DNA of 64,000 nt from Gloeocapsa sp. PCC 73106 (GCF_000332035.1 NZ_ALVY01000221.1:1-64000), one strand, 5' to 3'. Positions 37,439 through 47,061 are shown, counted from the first letter of the stretch. The notes: generated by a model not told the origin, from the sequence alone. Program-made: numbers and translations.

Positions 37439-39166
37439 ATGTTAGAGCACGATGTGATCATTGTAGGCGGTGGCTTGGCAGGGTGTAGAGCCGCCTTAGA
37501 AATTAAACGCACAGATACTAAAATTGACGTAGCTTTAGTAGCCAAAACCCACCCCATTCGTTCCCACTCCGTAGCCGCCCAAGGGGGTATTGCGGCAACT
37601 TTGAAAAACGTCGACCCAGCAGACAGTTGGGAAGCCCACGCCTTCGACACGGTAAAAGGTTCCGACTATTTAGCGGATCAAGATGCGGTAGAAATACTAA
37701 CCAAAGAAGCCCCAGAGGTAATTATTGACTTAGAACATATGGGGGTGCTTTTTTCTCGTTTACCCGATGGTAGAATAGCCCAGAGGGCTTTTGGCGGTCA
37801 TTCTCACCAACGCACCTGTTACGCAGCCGATAAAACTGGACACGCCATTTTACACGAACTGGTGAACAATCTGCGACATCACGGCGTTAAAATCTATGAA
37901 GAGTGGTACGTGATGGAATTAATCGTAGAAGAGGGAGAAGCCAAGGGCTTAGTTATGTACCATCTTCTCGACGGGAGTCTTGAAGTAGTACGAGCTAAAG
38001 CAGTAATGTTCGCTACCGGAGGCTACGGACGGGTATATAATACCACCTCTAATGATTTTGCCTCCACAGGAGACGGCTTAGCCATGGCGGCGATGGCAGG
38101 AATTCCTTTAGAAGATATGGAATTTGTGCAATTTCACCCCACTGGCTTATATCCGGTGGGCGTGTTAATTTCTGAAGCGGTGCGCGGCGAAGGGGCTTAT
38201 TTAATTAATAGTCAAGGCGATCGCTTTATGGCTAACTACGCCCCCAAACAAATGGAACTAGCCCCCAGAGATATCACTTCCCGCGCGATCAGTCTAGAAA
38301 TTCGCGCCGGAAGAGGTATTCATCCCGACGGTAGCCCTGGTGGTCCCTTCGTCTATCTAGATTTACGTCATCTGGGTAAAGTGAAAATTATGAGTCGAGT
38401 TCCTTTTTGTTGGGAAGAAGCCCACCGACTCATAGGCGTTGACGCGGTACATCAACCTATGCCCGTGCGTCCCACCGTTCACTACTCCATGGGGGGTATT
38501 CCCGTCAACACCAGTGGACAAGTGCGCAGTGGCGTTAACTCACTAGTAGAAGGGTTATTTGCTGCGGGGGAATGCGCCTGCGTCTCCGTACACGGTGCTA
38601 ATCGTTTGGGGAGTAATTCTCTCTTGGAATGCGTAGTTTACGGTAAAATTACTGGTAAGGCGATCGCTTTCTACGTTCAAAAACGTCAATTACCCCAGTT
38701 TAATCCCCAAACCTACTTAGATAAAAATCAGCAGCGACTGCAAAATCTTTTAGCTCAACCCGGAAATTTGCGCATCGCTCGATTGCGTCAAGAGTTACAG
38801 GACTGTATGAGCGAGCATTGCGGCGTTTTTCGCAGTAAAAGCAATATATTCGCAGGTTTGACGGCTTTAGGGCGATTAAAGGAGCGTTATCGCCAGATTA
38901 GATTAGATGATCAGGGATCTTGTTGGAACACAGAACTAATCGAAGCCATGGAATTGGGGAACTTGATAATAGTAGGAGAAGTGATTCTTACTTCCGCCCT
39001 CAATCGCCAGGAAAGTCGAGGGGCACACTCTCGGGAAGACTATCCCGGGCGAGATGATCAGAAATTTCTGCAACATACCCTGGCTTATTATGCTCCCACG
39101 GGTATCGATTTAGACTATCTTCCAGTGGTAATCAACCGTTTTCCTCCTCAAGAAAGGAAATACTAA
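37439..39166 (+). CDS. sdhA: Succinate dehydrogenase/fumarate reductase flavoprotein
   Basis: This FAD subunit oxidises succinate in the thylakoid respiratory chain, passing electrons to quinone through SdhB. The 575-aa protein has the Rossmann motif VIIVGGGLAGCRAALE, HSVAAQGGIAAT, FGGHSHQRTCYAADKTGHAIL (His for the covalent FAD link lies in the first of these), and HGANRLGSNSLLE with the active-site region. GGAG at 37410 lies some way upstream of ATG 37439. No sdhB or membrane subunit is next to it; cyanobacterial sdh genes are usually scattered. It is divergent from purL. Confidence 0.95.
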   Translation: MLEHDVIIVGGGLAGCRAALEIKRTDTKIDVALVAKTHPIRSHSVAAQGGIAATLKNVDPADSWEAHAFDTVKGSDYLADQDAVEILTKEAPEVIIDLEHMGVLFSRLPDGRIAQRAFGGHSHQRTCYAADKTGHAILHELVNNLRHHGVKIYEEWYVMELIVEEGEAKGLVMYHLLDGSLEVVRAKAVMFATGGYGRVYNTTSNDFASTGDGLAMAAMAGIPLEDMEFVQFHPTGLYPVGVLISEAVRGEGAYLINSQGDRFMANYAPKQMELAPRDITSRAISLEIRAGRGIHPDGSPGGPFVYLDLRHLGKVKIMSRVPFCWEEAHRLIGVDAVHQPMPVRPTVHYSMGGIPVNTSGQVRSGVNSLVEGLFAAGECACVSVHGANRLGSNSLLECVVYGKITGKAIAFYVQKRQLPQFNPQTYLDKNQQRLQNLLAQPGNLRIARLRQELQDCMSEHCGVFRSKSNIFAGLTALGRLKERYRQIRLDDQGSCWNTELIEAMELGNLIIVGEVILTSALNRQESRGAHSREDYPGRDDQKFLQHTLAYYAPTGIDLDYLPVVINRFPPQERKY

Positions 39167-39259
39167 TTCCCAAAGGTACACTATCTCTGAGGTTCGGGTA
39201 GTGTATCATAAAAGAAGATGTAGAAAGATTAAGTTTAGGTAATATTTTGTCTAAAATCC

Positions 39260-40018
39260 ATGAAATTATCCTCCTCTAGGCGATCGCCTCAGCGGCAACA
39301 CCAATTCCAAGATACTGCCCTCGGTCTCGTCTCTACTGCCAGCTTCCCCGCTATTGTCGGCACCGCCGATATGATGCTCAAATCAGCAGGGGTAACTATG
39401 GTGGGTTATGAAAAAATTGGCAGTGGTCATTGTACAGCAGTAGTAAGAGGTAAAATCGCCGACGTACGCCTAGCTGTAGAGGAAGGGGCAAGAACAGCCG
39501 AAAAATTCGGTCAACTAATCTCCCAACTGGTTATACCTCGTCCTATGCCCAATCTGGAAGCTATCTTTCCTATCGGCAGTCACTTAGCAGAACTCGCTCA
39601 ACAACAACGAGGATACAGCCGTCTGAGTAACCGCTCGATCGGATTGTTAGAAACTAGAGGTTTTCCCGCTCTAGTTGGGGCTTCAGATGCTATGCTCAAA
39701 GCCGCAGATGTACAGTTAGCTTCCTACGAAAAAATTGGCGCAGGCTTGTGTACCGCCATTATCAGAGGTTCAGTGGCTAACGTAGCTGTAGCGATCGAAG
39801 CGGGAATGTACGAAGCCGAACGCATCGGCAGTCTTAACGCGGTGATGATTATACCTAGACTTTTGGAAGATCTAGAAAAAACTCTCCCCATCGCTAGCTG
39901 TTGGTTAGACAAACCCAACCCTCTACCCATACTCTTACCTAATCAGGTAGAAGAAGTAGAATTGGTAGAGCTTTCTAATCTGACTAGAGTTCCCCTATCT
40001 ATTGAACTAGAAGATTAA
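39260..40018 (+). CDS. ccmO: Carboxysome shell protein CcmO (two BMC domains)
   Basis: CcmO is a trimer-forming or tandem-domain shell component of the beta-carboxysome. The 252-aa protein contains two BMC domains in tandem, at about 20-100 and 120-205, each with the pattern ALGL-(E/S)T-(G/S)FPA-VG-(A/T)D-MLK, YEKIG-G-CTA-(V/I)RG and a C-terminal V-IPR. Each begins and ends cleanly, and the link is about 20 residues. The gene stands alone, away from ccmKLMN, as is common. Its 3' end overlaps the convergent folP gene by 4 bases. Confidence 0.95.
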   Translation: MKLSSSRRSPQRQHQFQDTALGLVSTASFPAIVGTADMMLKSAGVTMVGYEKIGSGHCTAVVRGKIADVRLAVEEGARTAEKFGQLISQLVIPRPMPNLEAIFPIGSHLAELAQQQRGYSRLSNRSIGLLETRGFPALVGASDAMLKAADVQLASYEKIGAGLCTAIIRGSVANVAVAIEAGMYEAERIGSLNAVMIIPRLLEDLEKTLPIASCWLDKPNPLPILLPNQVEEVELVELSNLTRVPLSIELED

Positions 40019-40893
40019 TTAACACGCCAGATTGCGTCAGCCACACGACAGACATCATACATTGCGGCTAAATCGTGTACTCGCAATATGTCAGCCCCAG
40101 AGGCTATAGCCCCACAACAAGCCGCTGCTGTACCCCAAACTCGCTCTTTTGGGTCACTCTTAGCGAGAATTTGACCAATAAAGCTTTTACGAGAAGGACC
40201 TACTAAAATGGGCGCTTGGAGTTGGGAAAATTGGCTCAAATCTCTGAGAATTTTCAGGTTTTGGGTGTAAGTTTTGGCAAAACCTAGCCCAGGATCGATG
40301 ATAATATGAGAGCGATCAATACCTGTAGCTACGGCTGTGGTGATACGTTCCTTGAAAAACTCGCCTATTTCCTCGATTAAATGTTCATATTGGGTTAATT
40401 GCTGCATATTGGCAGGGGTACCACGCATATGCATTAGAATCATGGGAACTTTTAATTGAGCTACCATTGTTAACATCTCTGGATCGAAGATCCCTCCAGA
40501 AACGTCATTGATAAGATCCGCTCCCACTTCTACTGACCTTTGAGCCACAACCGCTCTAGTAGTATCGACAGAGATAGGAACGGTTACAAAATCCCGCAAG
40601 GCTCTAACTATAGGAATCACTCTTTGTAATTCCTCTTCCATTTCGATCACTTGAGCCCCTGGACGCGTCGATTGACCTCCAACATCGATAATATCTGCTC
40701 CCGATGCCACCATTTTCTCAGCTTGAGACAAGGCGCGATCAATTGTGTTAAATTCCCCTCCATCGCTAAAACTGTCAGGAGTAACGTTGAGTACTCCCAT
40801 TAGATAGGTCCTACTTCCCCACTCAAAAGTATTATTTCTGATGGTGAGCGTGTTATTTTTACCCAAGAGTTTATAATTAAATAACGAGAGCAA
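40015..40893 (-). CDS. folP: Dihydropteroate synthase
   Basis: FolP condenses pABA with the pterin pyrophosphate in folate synthesis and is the sulfonamide target. The 292-aa protein has GVLNVTPDSFSDGGEF, DIGGQSTRPGA, PISVDTTRA, DPGLGFAK and GPSRKSFIG. Length is normal. About 28 residues precede the family core, so the start may lie further in. It is convergent with ccmO and divergent from the small gene at 40917. Confidence 0.96.
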   Translation of the reverse strand: MLSLFNYKLLGKNNTLTIRNNTFEWGSRTYLMGVLNVTPDSFSDGGEFNTIDRALSQAEKMVASGADIIDVGGQSTRPGAQVIEMEEELQRVIPIVRALRDFVTVPISVDTTRAVVAQRSVEVGADLINDVSGGIFDPEMLTMVAQLKVPMILMHMRGTPANMQQLTQYEHLIEEIGEFFKERITTAVATGIDRSHIIIDPGLGFAKTYTQNLKILRDLSQFSQLQAPILVGPSRKSFIGQILAKSDPKERVWGTAAACCGAIASGADILRVHDLAAMYDVCRVADAIWRVN

Positions 40894-40916
40894 TTATAGC
40901 AATCCCTGGAGTGATT

Positions 40917-41123
40917 ATGGCTATTTGGGTCAATGAACAGATCGATTCCTGTGGCATAATTTATGCTTGTATCGCATCTTGTGATGAAGAATTAGCAAAA
41001 TCTTGTCATCAATCTTGGCAAGAGGGTTTAACTCCAGAACAAAAGCAAGAAGGTTGGTTCGCTAGACTAAGAACCGTGGAAACCTGGGATGAAGTTCCCG
41101 TCAACGCTCTAAAACTGAGTTAG
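40917..41123 (+). CDS. Small conserved-looking protein, 68 aa
   Basis: I do not recognise a named family. The protein (AIWVNEQIDSCGIIYACIAS, then CDEELAKSCHQSWQEGLTPE) is acidic, carries four Cys and has no membrane helix. I start at ATG 40917, since GGAG lies 5 bases upstream, not at the GTG 40911 of the longer frame. It is close upstream of prfB (31 bases), so the two could be co-transcribed. Confidence 0.7.
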   Translation: MAIWVNEQIDSCGIIYACIASCDEELAKSCHQSWQEGLTPEQKQEGWFARLRTVETWDEVPVNALKLS

Positions 41124-41154
41124 TATAAAGGTTCAAATTAACCCATCAAACTCT

Positions 41155-42259
41155 ATGGAAACATCAGAACTAAAAAGAGAAATCGAAACCGTCGCCACGC
41201 GCCTGGGAAAAACCCAGGACTATCTTTGACATTCCTACTCTTAAGGCAAAAATTAAAGATCTAGAATACACTGCAGCCGAACCTCAGTTCTGGGATCAAC
41301 CCGAAACTGCCCAAACGACTCTAGCTGAACTCAATGAACTCAAAACGAGTTTGACTCAGTATCAGCAGTGGCTTAATCAACTCGAAGATACTAAGGCGAT
41401 CGCCGAACTGCTAGAACAAGAAGCTGACGCGAGTTTACAACAAGAAGCGGTAACTACGATCAGCAATCTCAATCTAGCTTTAGACCGTTGGGAACTACAA
41501 CAGCTTTTGTCTGGACCTTACGACGCTAAAGGTGCGGTTATCACCATCAATGCGGGCGCTGGGGGCACAGACGCTCAAGATTGGGTAGAAATGCTCTTAC
41601 GTATGTATACCCGCTGGAGTCAGAAACAGGGTTATAAAGTACATCTAGCCGAACTCTCCGAAGGGGATGAAGCGGGAATTAAATCGGTAACTCTAGAAAT
41701 AGAAGGACGTTACGCCTTCGGTTCTCTCAAAGGAGAAAAGGGTACTCATCGACTCGTGCGTATTTCTCCCTTTAACGCTAATGGTAAACGACAGACTAGC
41801 TTTGCTGGAGTTGAAGTTATGCCCGCTTTGGGTTTGGACGCCGTTAATGTAGAAATTCCTGAAAAAGACTTGGAAATAACTACCTCTCGTTCTGGTGGTA
41901 AGGGCGGACAAAACGTCAACAAGGTAGAAACCGCTGTGCGGGTAGTACATCTTCCCACAGGATTAGCAGTACGCTGCACCCAAGAACGCTCTCAATTACA
42001 AAATAAGGAAAAAGCCCTAACTTTACTTAAGGCGAAATTAATGATCATCGCTCAAGAACAAAGAGCGCAAGCGATCGCACAAATCAGAGGCGATATGGTA
42101 GAAGCCGCTTGGGGTAATCAAATCCGCAATTATGTCTTTCATCCCTATCAGATGGTTAAAGATCTGCGCACCAATGTAGAAACAACCGCAGTGGAAGATG
42201 TCTTAGATGGGGAGATTGACCAGTTTATCGAAGCTTATCTTCAAAGTCTCGGGGCTTAA
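41155..42259 (+). CDS. prfB: Peptide chain release factor 2, programmed +1 frameshift
   Basis: RF2 ends translation at UGA and UAA. The gene starts at ATG 41155; its first 24 codons run into TGA at 41227, after CTT, and the rest continues in the +1 frame from GAC 41228, giving 367 aa, the normal RF2 length. This is the classic autoregulatory frameshift. The RF2-type SPF recognition motif ([12 protein letters not shown]) and the catalytic GGQ ([13 protein letters not shown]) are intact. Calling the gene from a downstream ATG at 41351 would lose the N-terminal domain. Confidence 0.97.
41221..41230 (+). promoter_or_regulatory. prfB: Programmed +1 frameshift site of prfB
   Basis: The site reads TAT CTT TGA C, with an AGGA purine stretch (41215-41218) a few bases upstream acting in place of the internal Shine-Dalgarno. 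Low RF2 stalls the ribosome at TGA, allowing slippage on CTT. Confidence 0.95.
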
Positions 42260-42267
42260 AGCTAAAA

Positions 42268-42295
42268 ATTGCACCTTTTGGAGCAGAGGTGCAAT
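42268..42295 (+). terminator. Hairpin terminator of prfB
   Basis: ATTGCACCT and AGGTGCAAT form a perfect 9-base stem with a 10-base loop just after the prfB stop. A T-rich stretch follows about 13 bases later (from 42308). It may serve the convergent gene at 42326 as well. Confidence 0.65.
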
Positions 42296-42325
42296 ATCTT
42301 AAATGGTTATTTTTTTGTAGTTTTT

Positions 42326-42574
42326 TTAAGCGATCGCTGGTGAGGAGGAGTCTTTATTTTCTCCAATCTTTGTTTTAGATAAAGAATTTTCTAGTAAAAC
42401 AATTTCTTGTAGCTTTTCCCAAGTAGTCGCAAAAGGTGGCACGGCAAAATCGCAAGACTTCCATCCCGGCTGTACCAACACATTTAAAAGGGAACACATC
42501 CCGCCACGGCGCCCTTGTGGACTATAGTAACGACAATAGCGACAAGCAGAAGCGAGTAATTTTGAATCTTTCAT
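42326..42574 (-). CDS. Small four-Cys protein, 82 aa
   Basis: No family name comes to mind, but the N-terminal half has a clear Cys pattern: C11 and C14 in ACRYCRYY, C27 in GGMCSLL and C41 in KSCDFAVPPF, which could bind zinc or an Fe-S cluster. The remainder is polar. It is on its own on the minus strand, convergent with prfB. Such small Cys-patterned proteins of about 80 aa are frequent in cyanobacteria. Function unknown. Confidence 0.7.
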   Translation of the reverse strand: MKDSKLLASACRYCRYYSPQGRRGGMCSLLNVLVQPGWKSCDFAVPPFATTWEKLQEIVLLENSLSKTKIGENKDSSSPAIA

Positions 42575-42946
42575 GAAGGTAGCCTATAGTAGAAGATAAT
42601 ATTTTTTTTATATCTTTAATTATTATCTCCTATTCCTGTTTTGCTATGGATCTGGTTAAACCCTAGATACTGTATGATTTTGGGTGATCCCAGATGGAAT
42701 TTATCGCTTTATATTTTTTTAATAATATCTTAACAAAGCTATACTAAAAATGAGTAGTTACTCATGTTTATAGATAAAAAATATATGAAAAGCTGAGCTC
42801 ATTTGAACTTAAAACTATTGGGGATCAAGTCTAAAAAGAGTTATTATGCTCTCCATTCTTTTTAGAAAACTCTCCTGATGATCCTAGAGATTTTACTTAG
42901 TCAAATAGTATACAATCCAACTTAAGCAGTCAAACTAGACGAGTTC
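42575..42946. other. Intergenic stretch, nothing recognised
   Basis: AT-rich sequence without an open frame. A short palindrome, GAGTA-GT-TACTC (about 42749-42760), is the only structure noted. It contains the upstream region of the four-Cys gene on one side and the 3' flank of dciA on the other. Confidence 0.5.
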
Positions 42947-43489
42947 TTAAAGACCACTCCAGCGTTGAGCAATACAAAAAGCACAAACAGACCAGCGCTC
43001 TAACTCTCCTGGGGGGGTAGGACAATGACATTGAGGACATTGGGGTAATTTCTCTCCTCTGTTTTGTACCTCTTGGGTCCAATCTTGAAAAGCCCCCATC
43101 GCTGTTTTGGGGGATAATTCTTCTTCAGAAGGCTTCAACGCTTTTGATTCCTCCAGAGTAGAAGGATGAACAGAGTCACAATCTAGACGTCTCTGAGTTG
43201 ACCAATGGGCTGAACTGAACTTCAATTCTTTTACCGTATCAGGAAGCAAAATATCGAGCTTTTTGAGTATGCTTAGTCGCTGTAAACTCAAATTTTGGGC
43301 CCAAACCGAGTTAGAGGTAGCTACCCATAAAACTCTGTGAGCAAGATAAATAGGACGCGTATGTTGAGCTACCCGTGGTTCGACAGTTTGAGTCCAAACA
43401 GCAACTAAGCGGCGGTATTGTTTTTGGGTGTCCCAATGAGGTTGCTGTTCAATAGTGTTGAGAATCTGCTCTAGGGGCTTAAAAGACAT
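42947..43489 (-). CDS. DciA-like (DUF721) protein with C-terminal zinc finger
   Basis: DciA proteins load the replicative helicase DnaB in bacteria lacking DnaC. The N-terminal 95 residues fit DUF721 ([20 protein letters not shown], then the [20 protein letters not shown] core and [18 protein letters not shown]). After a variable acidic link, the last 40 residues carry two CxxC pairs (CPQCHC and CAFC), a probable zinc ribbon that is not part of the usual domain. Its start overlaps the end of the PfkB kinase gene by 19 bases, so both are one transcript. Confidence 0.8.
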   Translation of the reverse strand: MSFKPLEQILNTIEQQPHWDTQKQYRRLVAVWTQTVEPRVAQHTRPIYLAHRVLWVATSNSVWAQNLSLQRLSILKKLDILLPDTVKELKFSSAHWSTQRRLDCDSVHPSTLEESKALKPSEEELSPKTAMGAFQDWTQEVQNRGEKLPQCPQCHCPTPPGELERWSVCAFCIAQRWSGL

Positions 43490-44463
43490 TTAAGTTCATT
43501 GGTGGTTAATCTTGGTCCAAAACTACTGACGACTAAAGCTGCTGCTTTGGAAGCTAAATTGCCCGCATCGACATAACTCATACCATGGGTGATTCCATAG
43601 AGAAAAGCACCCGCGTACATATCCCCTGCACCTACAGTATCAACCGCTTGAACTTTTACAGGTTTAATCTCGTGGAGTTGTTCACCGTCAAAGATCAAAG
43701 ATCCATGAGCACCACGTGTGATAGCAAAGCCCTTAGCTAGAGTCTTCATCTGGGCGATCGCTTGATTAAGATCTTCTGTTTGAGCCATTTTTAATGCCTC
43801 TATCTCGTTAGAAAAAATTAAATCTAACCCTGAACCAATAATTTCTAATAAACCTTCTCGAAAAAATTCAGTCATATTAGCATCAGATAGAGACAGAGCG
43901 GTTTTTACCCCATGATTTTCTGCTATGGACTTAGCTTCAATCGCCGCTTCTTTAGCTACACCCCCAGGAGAAGAGACTAAATAGCCCTCTAAATACAAAT
44001 ATTCTGCTGCGGCGATCGCCTCTGGTGCCAATTCTTGTGACGATAAACTTCCTGTAATACCTAAAAAAGTGCCCATAGTTCGATCAGCATCGGGAGTAAC
44101 CATGACTAAGCATTTACCCGTAATACCTTCAGAGCGATCGCCATTAGGTAAATTAGTATCCACACCACAGTTTAATAAATCCTGCAGATAAAAACTACCA
44201 ATCTCATCGTTAGCTACCTTACAAGAATAAAAGGTCCGACCACCCAACTGACTAATTGCTACCATAGTATTAGCCGCAGAGCCACCACAACTTTTTTTAC
44301 AAGAAAAATTTTCAAGCTGTGCTAGAATATTAGATTGTTGTTGTTCATCCATTAAAGTCATAACACCTTTATCGATTTTTAACTCTCGCAATAAATCAAC
44401 TTCAACTTCAAACTCCATATCAACCAAGGCATTACCAAGACCATAAACGTTGTACTTAGCCAT
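43471..44463 (-). CDS. PfkB-family sugar/nucleoside kinase
   Basis: The 330-aa protein has the two PfkB signatures: [16 protein letters not shown] (about 60-75) and [16 protein letters not shown] with the catalytic Asp near residue 280. The family includes adenosine, ribose and fructose kinases. A cyanobacterial adenosine-kinase-like role is likely because this subgroup is widespread there, but the sequence alone does not fix the substrate. It is divergent from sigF, with 244 bases between. Confidence 0.88.
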   Translation of the reverse strand: MAKYNVYGLGNALVDMEFEVEVDLLRELKIDKGVMTLMDEQQQSNILAQLENFSCKKSCGGSAANTMVAISQLGGRTFYSCKVANDEIGSFYLQDLLNCGVDTNLPNGDRSEGITGKCLVMVTPDADRTMGTFLGITGSLSSQELAPEAIAAAEYLYLEGYLVSSPGGVAKEAAIEAKSIAENHGVKTALSLSDANMTEFFREGLLEIIGSGLDLIFSNEIEALKMAQTEDLNQAIAQMKTLAKGFAITRGAHGSLIFDGEQLHEIKPVKVQAVDTVGAGDMYAGAFLYGITHGMSYVDAGNLASKAAALVVSSFGPRLTTNELKCLLSP

Positions 44464-44707
44464 TAATTTCCTGCTTTGCTGCTTCTAGATATAAAATTGT
44501 AACTATTTTATTCTACCTTGAGCATTCCCAGAGACTAGATCTAAGTAGGAGATGACTAAACTTCAGTAAAAACTATTAAATGGGCTAAACGAGCCACTAC
44601 AAAAAAAATAGTGAAAATGCTGTTGTTTGATGTAAAGGATTAATCTTACTATACTAACAATGAGGATTAGGTCTGGCTGCAGACAGCAATAATTAGGAAA
44701 GCTACCC

Positions 44708-45490
44708 ATGTCTACTTCTATAACTCAGCAAGTCAATAACAATTTAAAATTAGAATGTCTACGTTTGTTTCAAGATTACCGCATCTCCGGCAATCCCGAC
44801 TTACGTAATAAAATCATGCAGTTAAACTTTGGTCTAGTCAAAAAAGAAGTATATAACTGGATCAATCAATATCACGAAAGCTATGAAGATTTGCTACAGG
44901 TAGGCTGTCTAGGACTACTAAGAGCGATCGAAAGATTCGACCCCGAAAAAGGTCACGCCTTTAGTTCCTACGCCATACCCTATATCAGAGGTGAAATTCA
45001 GCATTATCTACGGGATAAAAATCACTCCGTCAAGATTCCCCGTCGTTGGTTGGAATTAGGACAACAAGCAGCTACCGCTACTAAAAACTTCCAGAAAAAG
45101 TTTAATCGCCTCCCTCAAGATTCCGAAATTGCTCAAATTTTAGAAATTTCTGTGCAAGAATGGCGAGAAATAAAATTGGCATACCAAAATAGAGAACCTC
45201 TGAGTCTGGACCTTCCTGTAGGTGATAACGAAGAAAATAAAACTTGTTTAGGTGATTTAGTTCCCGACAGCGAATATCGCAGTTTCCAACTAGCACAGGA
45301 AGATAAAATCCGTCTCCAGAACGCTCTCAATAACCTAGAAGAAAAAACGAGAAACGTTTTAGAATTCGTATTTCTATATGATTTAACTCAAAAAGAAACC
45401 GCAGAACGTCTAGGAATTAGCGTAATTACCGTATCTCGTCATCTAAAAAAAGGAGTAAACCTCATGAAAAACTTCATGGGACAAGAATAA
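44708..45490 (+). CDS. sigF: Group 3 RNA polymerase sigma factor, SigF type
   Basis: Alternative sigma factors of this type control pili, motility and stress genes in cyanobacteria. The 260-aa protein has region 2 (YEDLLQVGCLGLLRAIERFD, then FSSYAIPYIRGEIQHYLRD), region 3 (RLPQDSEIAQILEISVQEWREI) and region 4 with a helix-turn-helix (LTQKETAERLGISVITVSRHLKKG). No region 1 is present, as in group 3. A lipoprotein gene follows 97 bases downstream, on the same strand. No anti-sigma gene is adjacent. Confidence 0.9.
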   Translation: MSTSITQQVNNNLKLECLRLFQDYRISGNPDLRNKIMQLNFGLVKKEVYNWINQYHESYEDLLQVGCLGLLRAIERFDPEKGHAFSSYAIPYIRGEIQHYLRDKNHSVKIPRRWLELGQQAATATKNFQKKFNRLPQDSEIAQILEISVQEWREIKLAYQNREPLSLDLPVGDNEENKTCLGDLVPDSEYRSFQLAQEDKIRLQNALNNLEEKTRNVLEFVFLYDLTQKETAERLGISVITVSRHLKKGVNLMKNFMGQE

Positions 45491-45587
45491 AGTCCAACAG
45501 AAAAGCCCTTGTCCTAACTAAACATTGATATTATAGTAGGAAGGGTTGAGCTCAAATGTGTGTGGTCAAAACTAGGGAGGTTTATAT

Positions 45588-46235
45588 ATGAGTAAAAACT
45601 GGTTGAGCCTGGTAATAATCATCGTCGGTTTATCGGTGGTGAGTTGTGGTTCACCCTCAGATCAGACAGAAGAAGCAGAAGAATCCTCGACCCCCCCAGA
45701 AGTTGTTGAACCCGCCCCTGTCCCTCAACCTGAGAAAGAAATAGTCTTAGAAAACCGAGTAGCAGTGTCAGGTCTAATTCCTCCAACCAATCCCCAGCAA
45801 CGCCTCAGTGTTATCTCCAGAGGTGTGAGCGATCCTTTCACGTCTTTAGAAACCGTACCAGTAGTCAGCGTTATTGAAGATAAGACCAAAACTACCTTAC
45901 CCCCTGAACCTCCACCATCAGTAACCCCACCAACCACTGAACCTGAAACTCCCTCGAAGAGCGAGCCTAGCGCTGATTTAGCTGAATCGGTAATAGTCAG
46001 CGGTATCGTTAAACTCGGAGATAGTATTCAAGTTATTCTCAAAGCACCCAAAGAAAACTTTAGCCGCTACGTACAGACAGGTCAATACATCTCCAATGGA
46101 CAAGTTCTAGTTAAGAGGGTAGAAGATATCGGTGGTAGAAACCCTGTCGTCGTGTTAGAGCAATCGGGTATCGAAGTGCGTAGACCCCTAGGTGCTAGTC
46201 CAGGAAACGAACCCATCACTCAAGCATCTTTATAG
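45588..46235 (+). CDS. Proline-rich lipoprotein, unknown function
   Basis: The 215-aa protein has a signal sequence ending in the lipobox VVSCGS (Cys at about 20), so it is lipid-anchored. Residues 25-50 and 105-130 are rich in Pro, Glu, Ser and Thr and probably disordered. The C-terminal 80 residues (ESVIVSGIVKLGDSIQVILK, then APKENFSRYVQTGQYISNGQ) form a beta-rich domain of the kind seen in type II secretion and type IV pilus periplasmic factors (GspC/PilP-like), though I cannot prove it. GGGAGGT at 45574-45580 stands 7 bases before the start. Confidence 0.75.
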   Translation: MSKNWLSLVIIIVGLSVVSCGSPSDQTEEAEESSTPPEVVEPAPVPQPEKEIVLENRVAVSGLIPPTNPQQRLSVISRGVSDPFTSLETVPVVSVIEDKTKTTLPPEPPPSVTPPTTEPETPSKSEPSADLAESVIVSGIVKLGDSIQVILKAPKENFSRYVQTGQYISNGQVLVKRVEDIGGRNPVVVLEQSGIEVRRPLGASPGNEPITQASL

Positions 46236-46250
46236 GAGAAATCCCCACAA

Positions 46251-46514
46251 TTGCAACCTACTACAGATCTGCAGACTCAGGAAACTTTTATTTATCCTCA
46301 ATTACCTTTGGCGGTATATCGGGAAATAGTCGCTCATTTGAGTCAGATAGAAGGACTTAGAGTCACAACACTATCACAACAAGCCCCAACCTTCGACTAC
46401 TATGAAAGTCAGATTGGGGGTTTATTGGTTGAATACAGTTCCGATTTAGATCATTGTTCTTTAAATCTCCTCCGTCAGATTCTGGATTACTATAAAAGTA
46501 CTATGAACTCTTAA
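46251..46514 (+). CDS. Small protein with TTG start, 87 aa
   Basis: It begins with TTG 46251, 13 bases after AGGAG at 46233-46237, right behind the lipoprotein gene. The protein is soluble and acidic, with a helix-strand-helix look (LAVYREIVAHLSQIEGLRVT, then LLVEYSSDLDHCSLNLLRQI). I do not recognise it. Proximity to the lipoprotein gene suggests the same transcript. Its 3' end overlaps the convergent pentapeptide gene by 14 bases. Confidence 0.6.
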   Translation: MQPTTDLQTQETFIYPQLPLAVYREIVAHLSQIEGLRVTTLSQQAPTFDYYESQIGGLLVEYSSDLDHCSLNLLRQILDYYKSTMNS

Positions 46515-47061
46515 ACCCATCGGGATAGATTGTCTGTGTATCAACCAGCGCTTCTGCTAAATCGAGATCTTCTGCACCAAACAGATTAGCTCCATTAAAA
46601 ATGGTCTGGGAAAGTTTGGCATTTCTGAATTTAGCTCTACTGAGATTAGCACCAGTTAAATTAGCACCAGTTAAATCAGCGAAAGACAAATCAGCTTGTT
46701 GTAAATTGGCTAGTTTTAGATTCGCTCCCTTTAGAATGGCATGACGAAGATTAATTCTACATAGACGAGCTGCGTTTAAATTAGCCCGTGCTAGATTAGC
46801 TTGATAGAGACAAGCATCCTCTAATTGGGCATTGTCTAGATTAGTTTGTTCCAAGTTAGCCTGTGCTAAGTTAGCATAGGGAAGATAAGCTCGATGCAAA
46901 TCACTTTTATTTAGGTTTATGTCTTTGAGATTCGCTTCGAATAACTCCGCTTGCGTCAACTCTACTTCCTCAAACTGTCTTCTTCCCTGAGAATATTGGG
47001 CGATTAATTGCTCTGCGCTCAGTTTTTGCATTTTTACTTGAATTGATTTTTGTCTCCTCAA
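46501..47061 (-). CDS. Pentapeptide-repeat protein
   Basis: The protein (186 aa from TTG 47061; 176 aa from ATG 47031) is largely built of A(D/N)Lxx repeats, in about 25 consecutive units from about residue 40 to 160, forming a right-handed quadrilateral beta-helix. Cyanobacteria have many; some mimic DNA and bind gyrase, most are uncharacterised. No signal peptide. AGGAG lies inside the longer frame and is too far from ATG 47031 to decide the start. Single gene. Confidence 0.88.
   Translation of the reverse strand: MRRQKSIQVKMQKLSAEQLIAQYSQGRRQFEEVELTQAELFEANLKDINLNKSDLHRAYLPYANLAQANLEQTNLDNAQLEDACLYQANLARANLNAARLCRINLRHAILKGANLKLANLQQADLSFADLTGANLTGANLSRAKFRNAKLSQTIFNGANLFGAEDLDLAEALVDTQTIYPDGFKSS

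Noticed and set aside
41351-42259. prfB starting at the internal ATG
   Set aside because: It would lose the N-terminal domain; the upstream ATG and the frameshift site give the normal length.
42749-42760. Palindrome GAGTAGTTACTC as an operator
   Set aside because: Only five base pairs with a two-base gap, in AT-rich sequence and far from a start; too weak to call.
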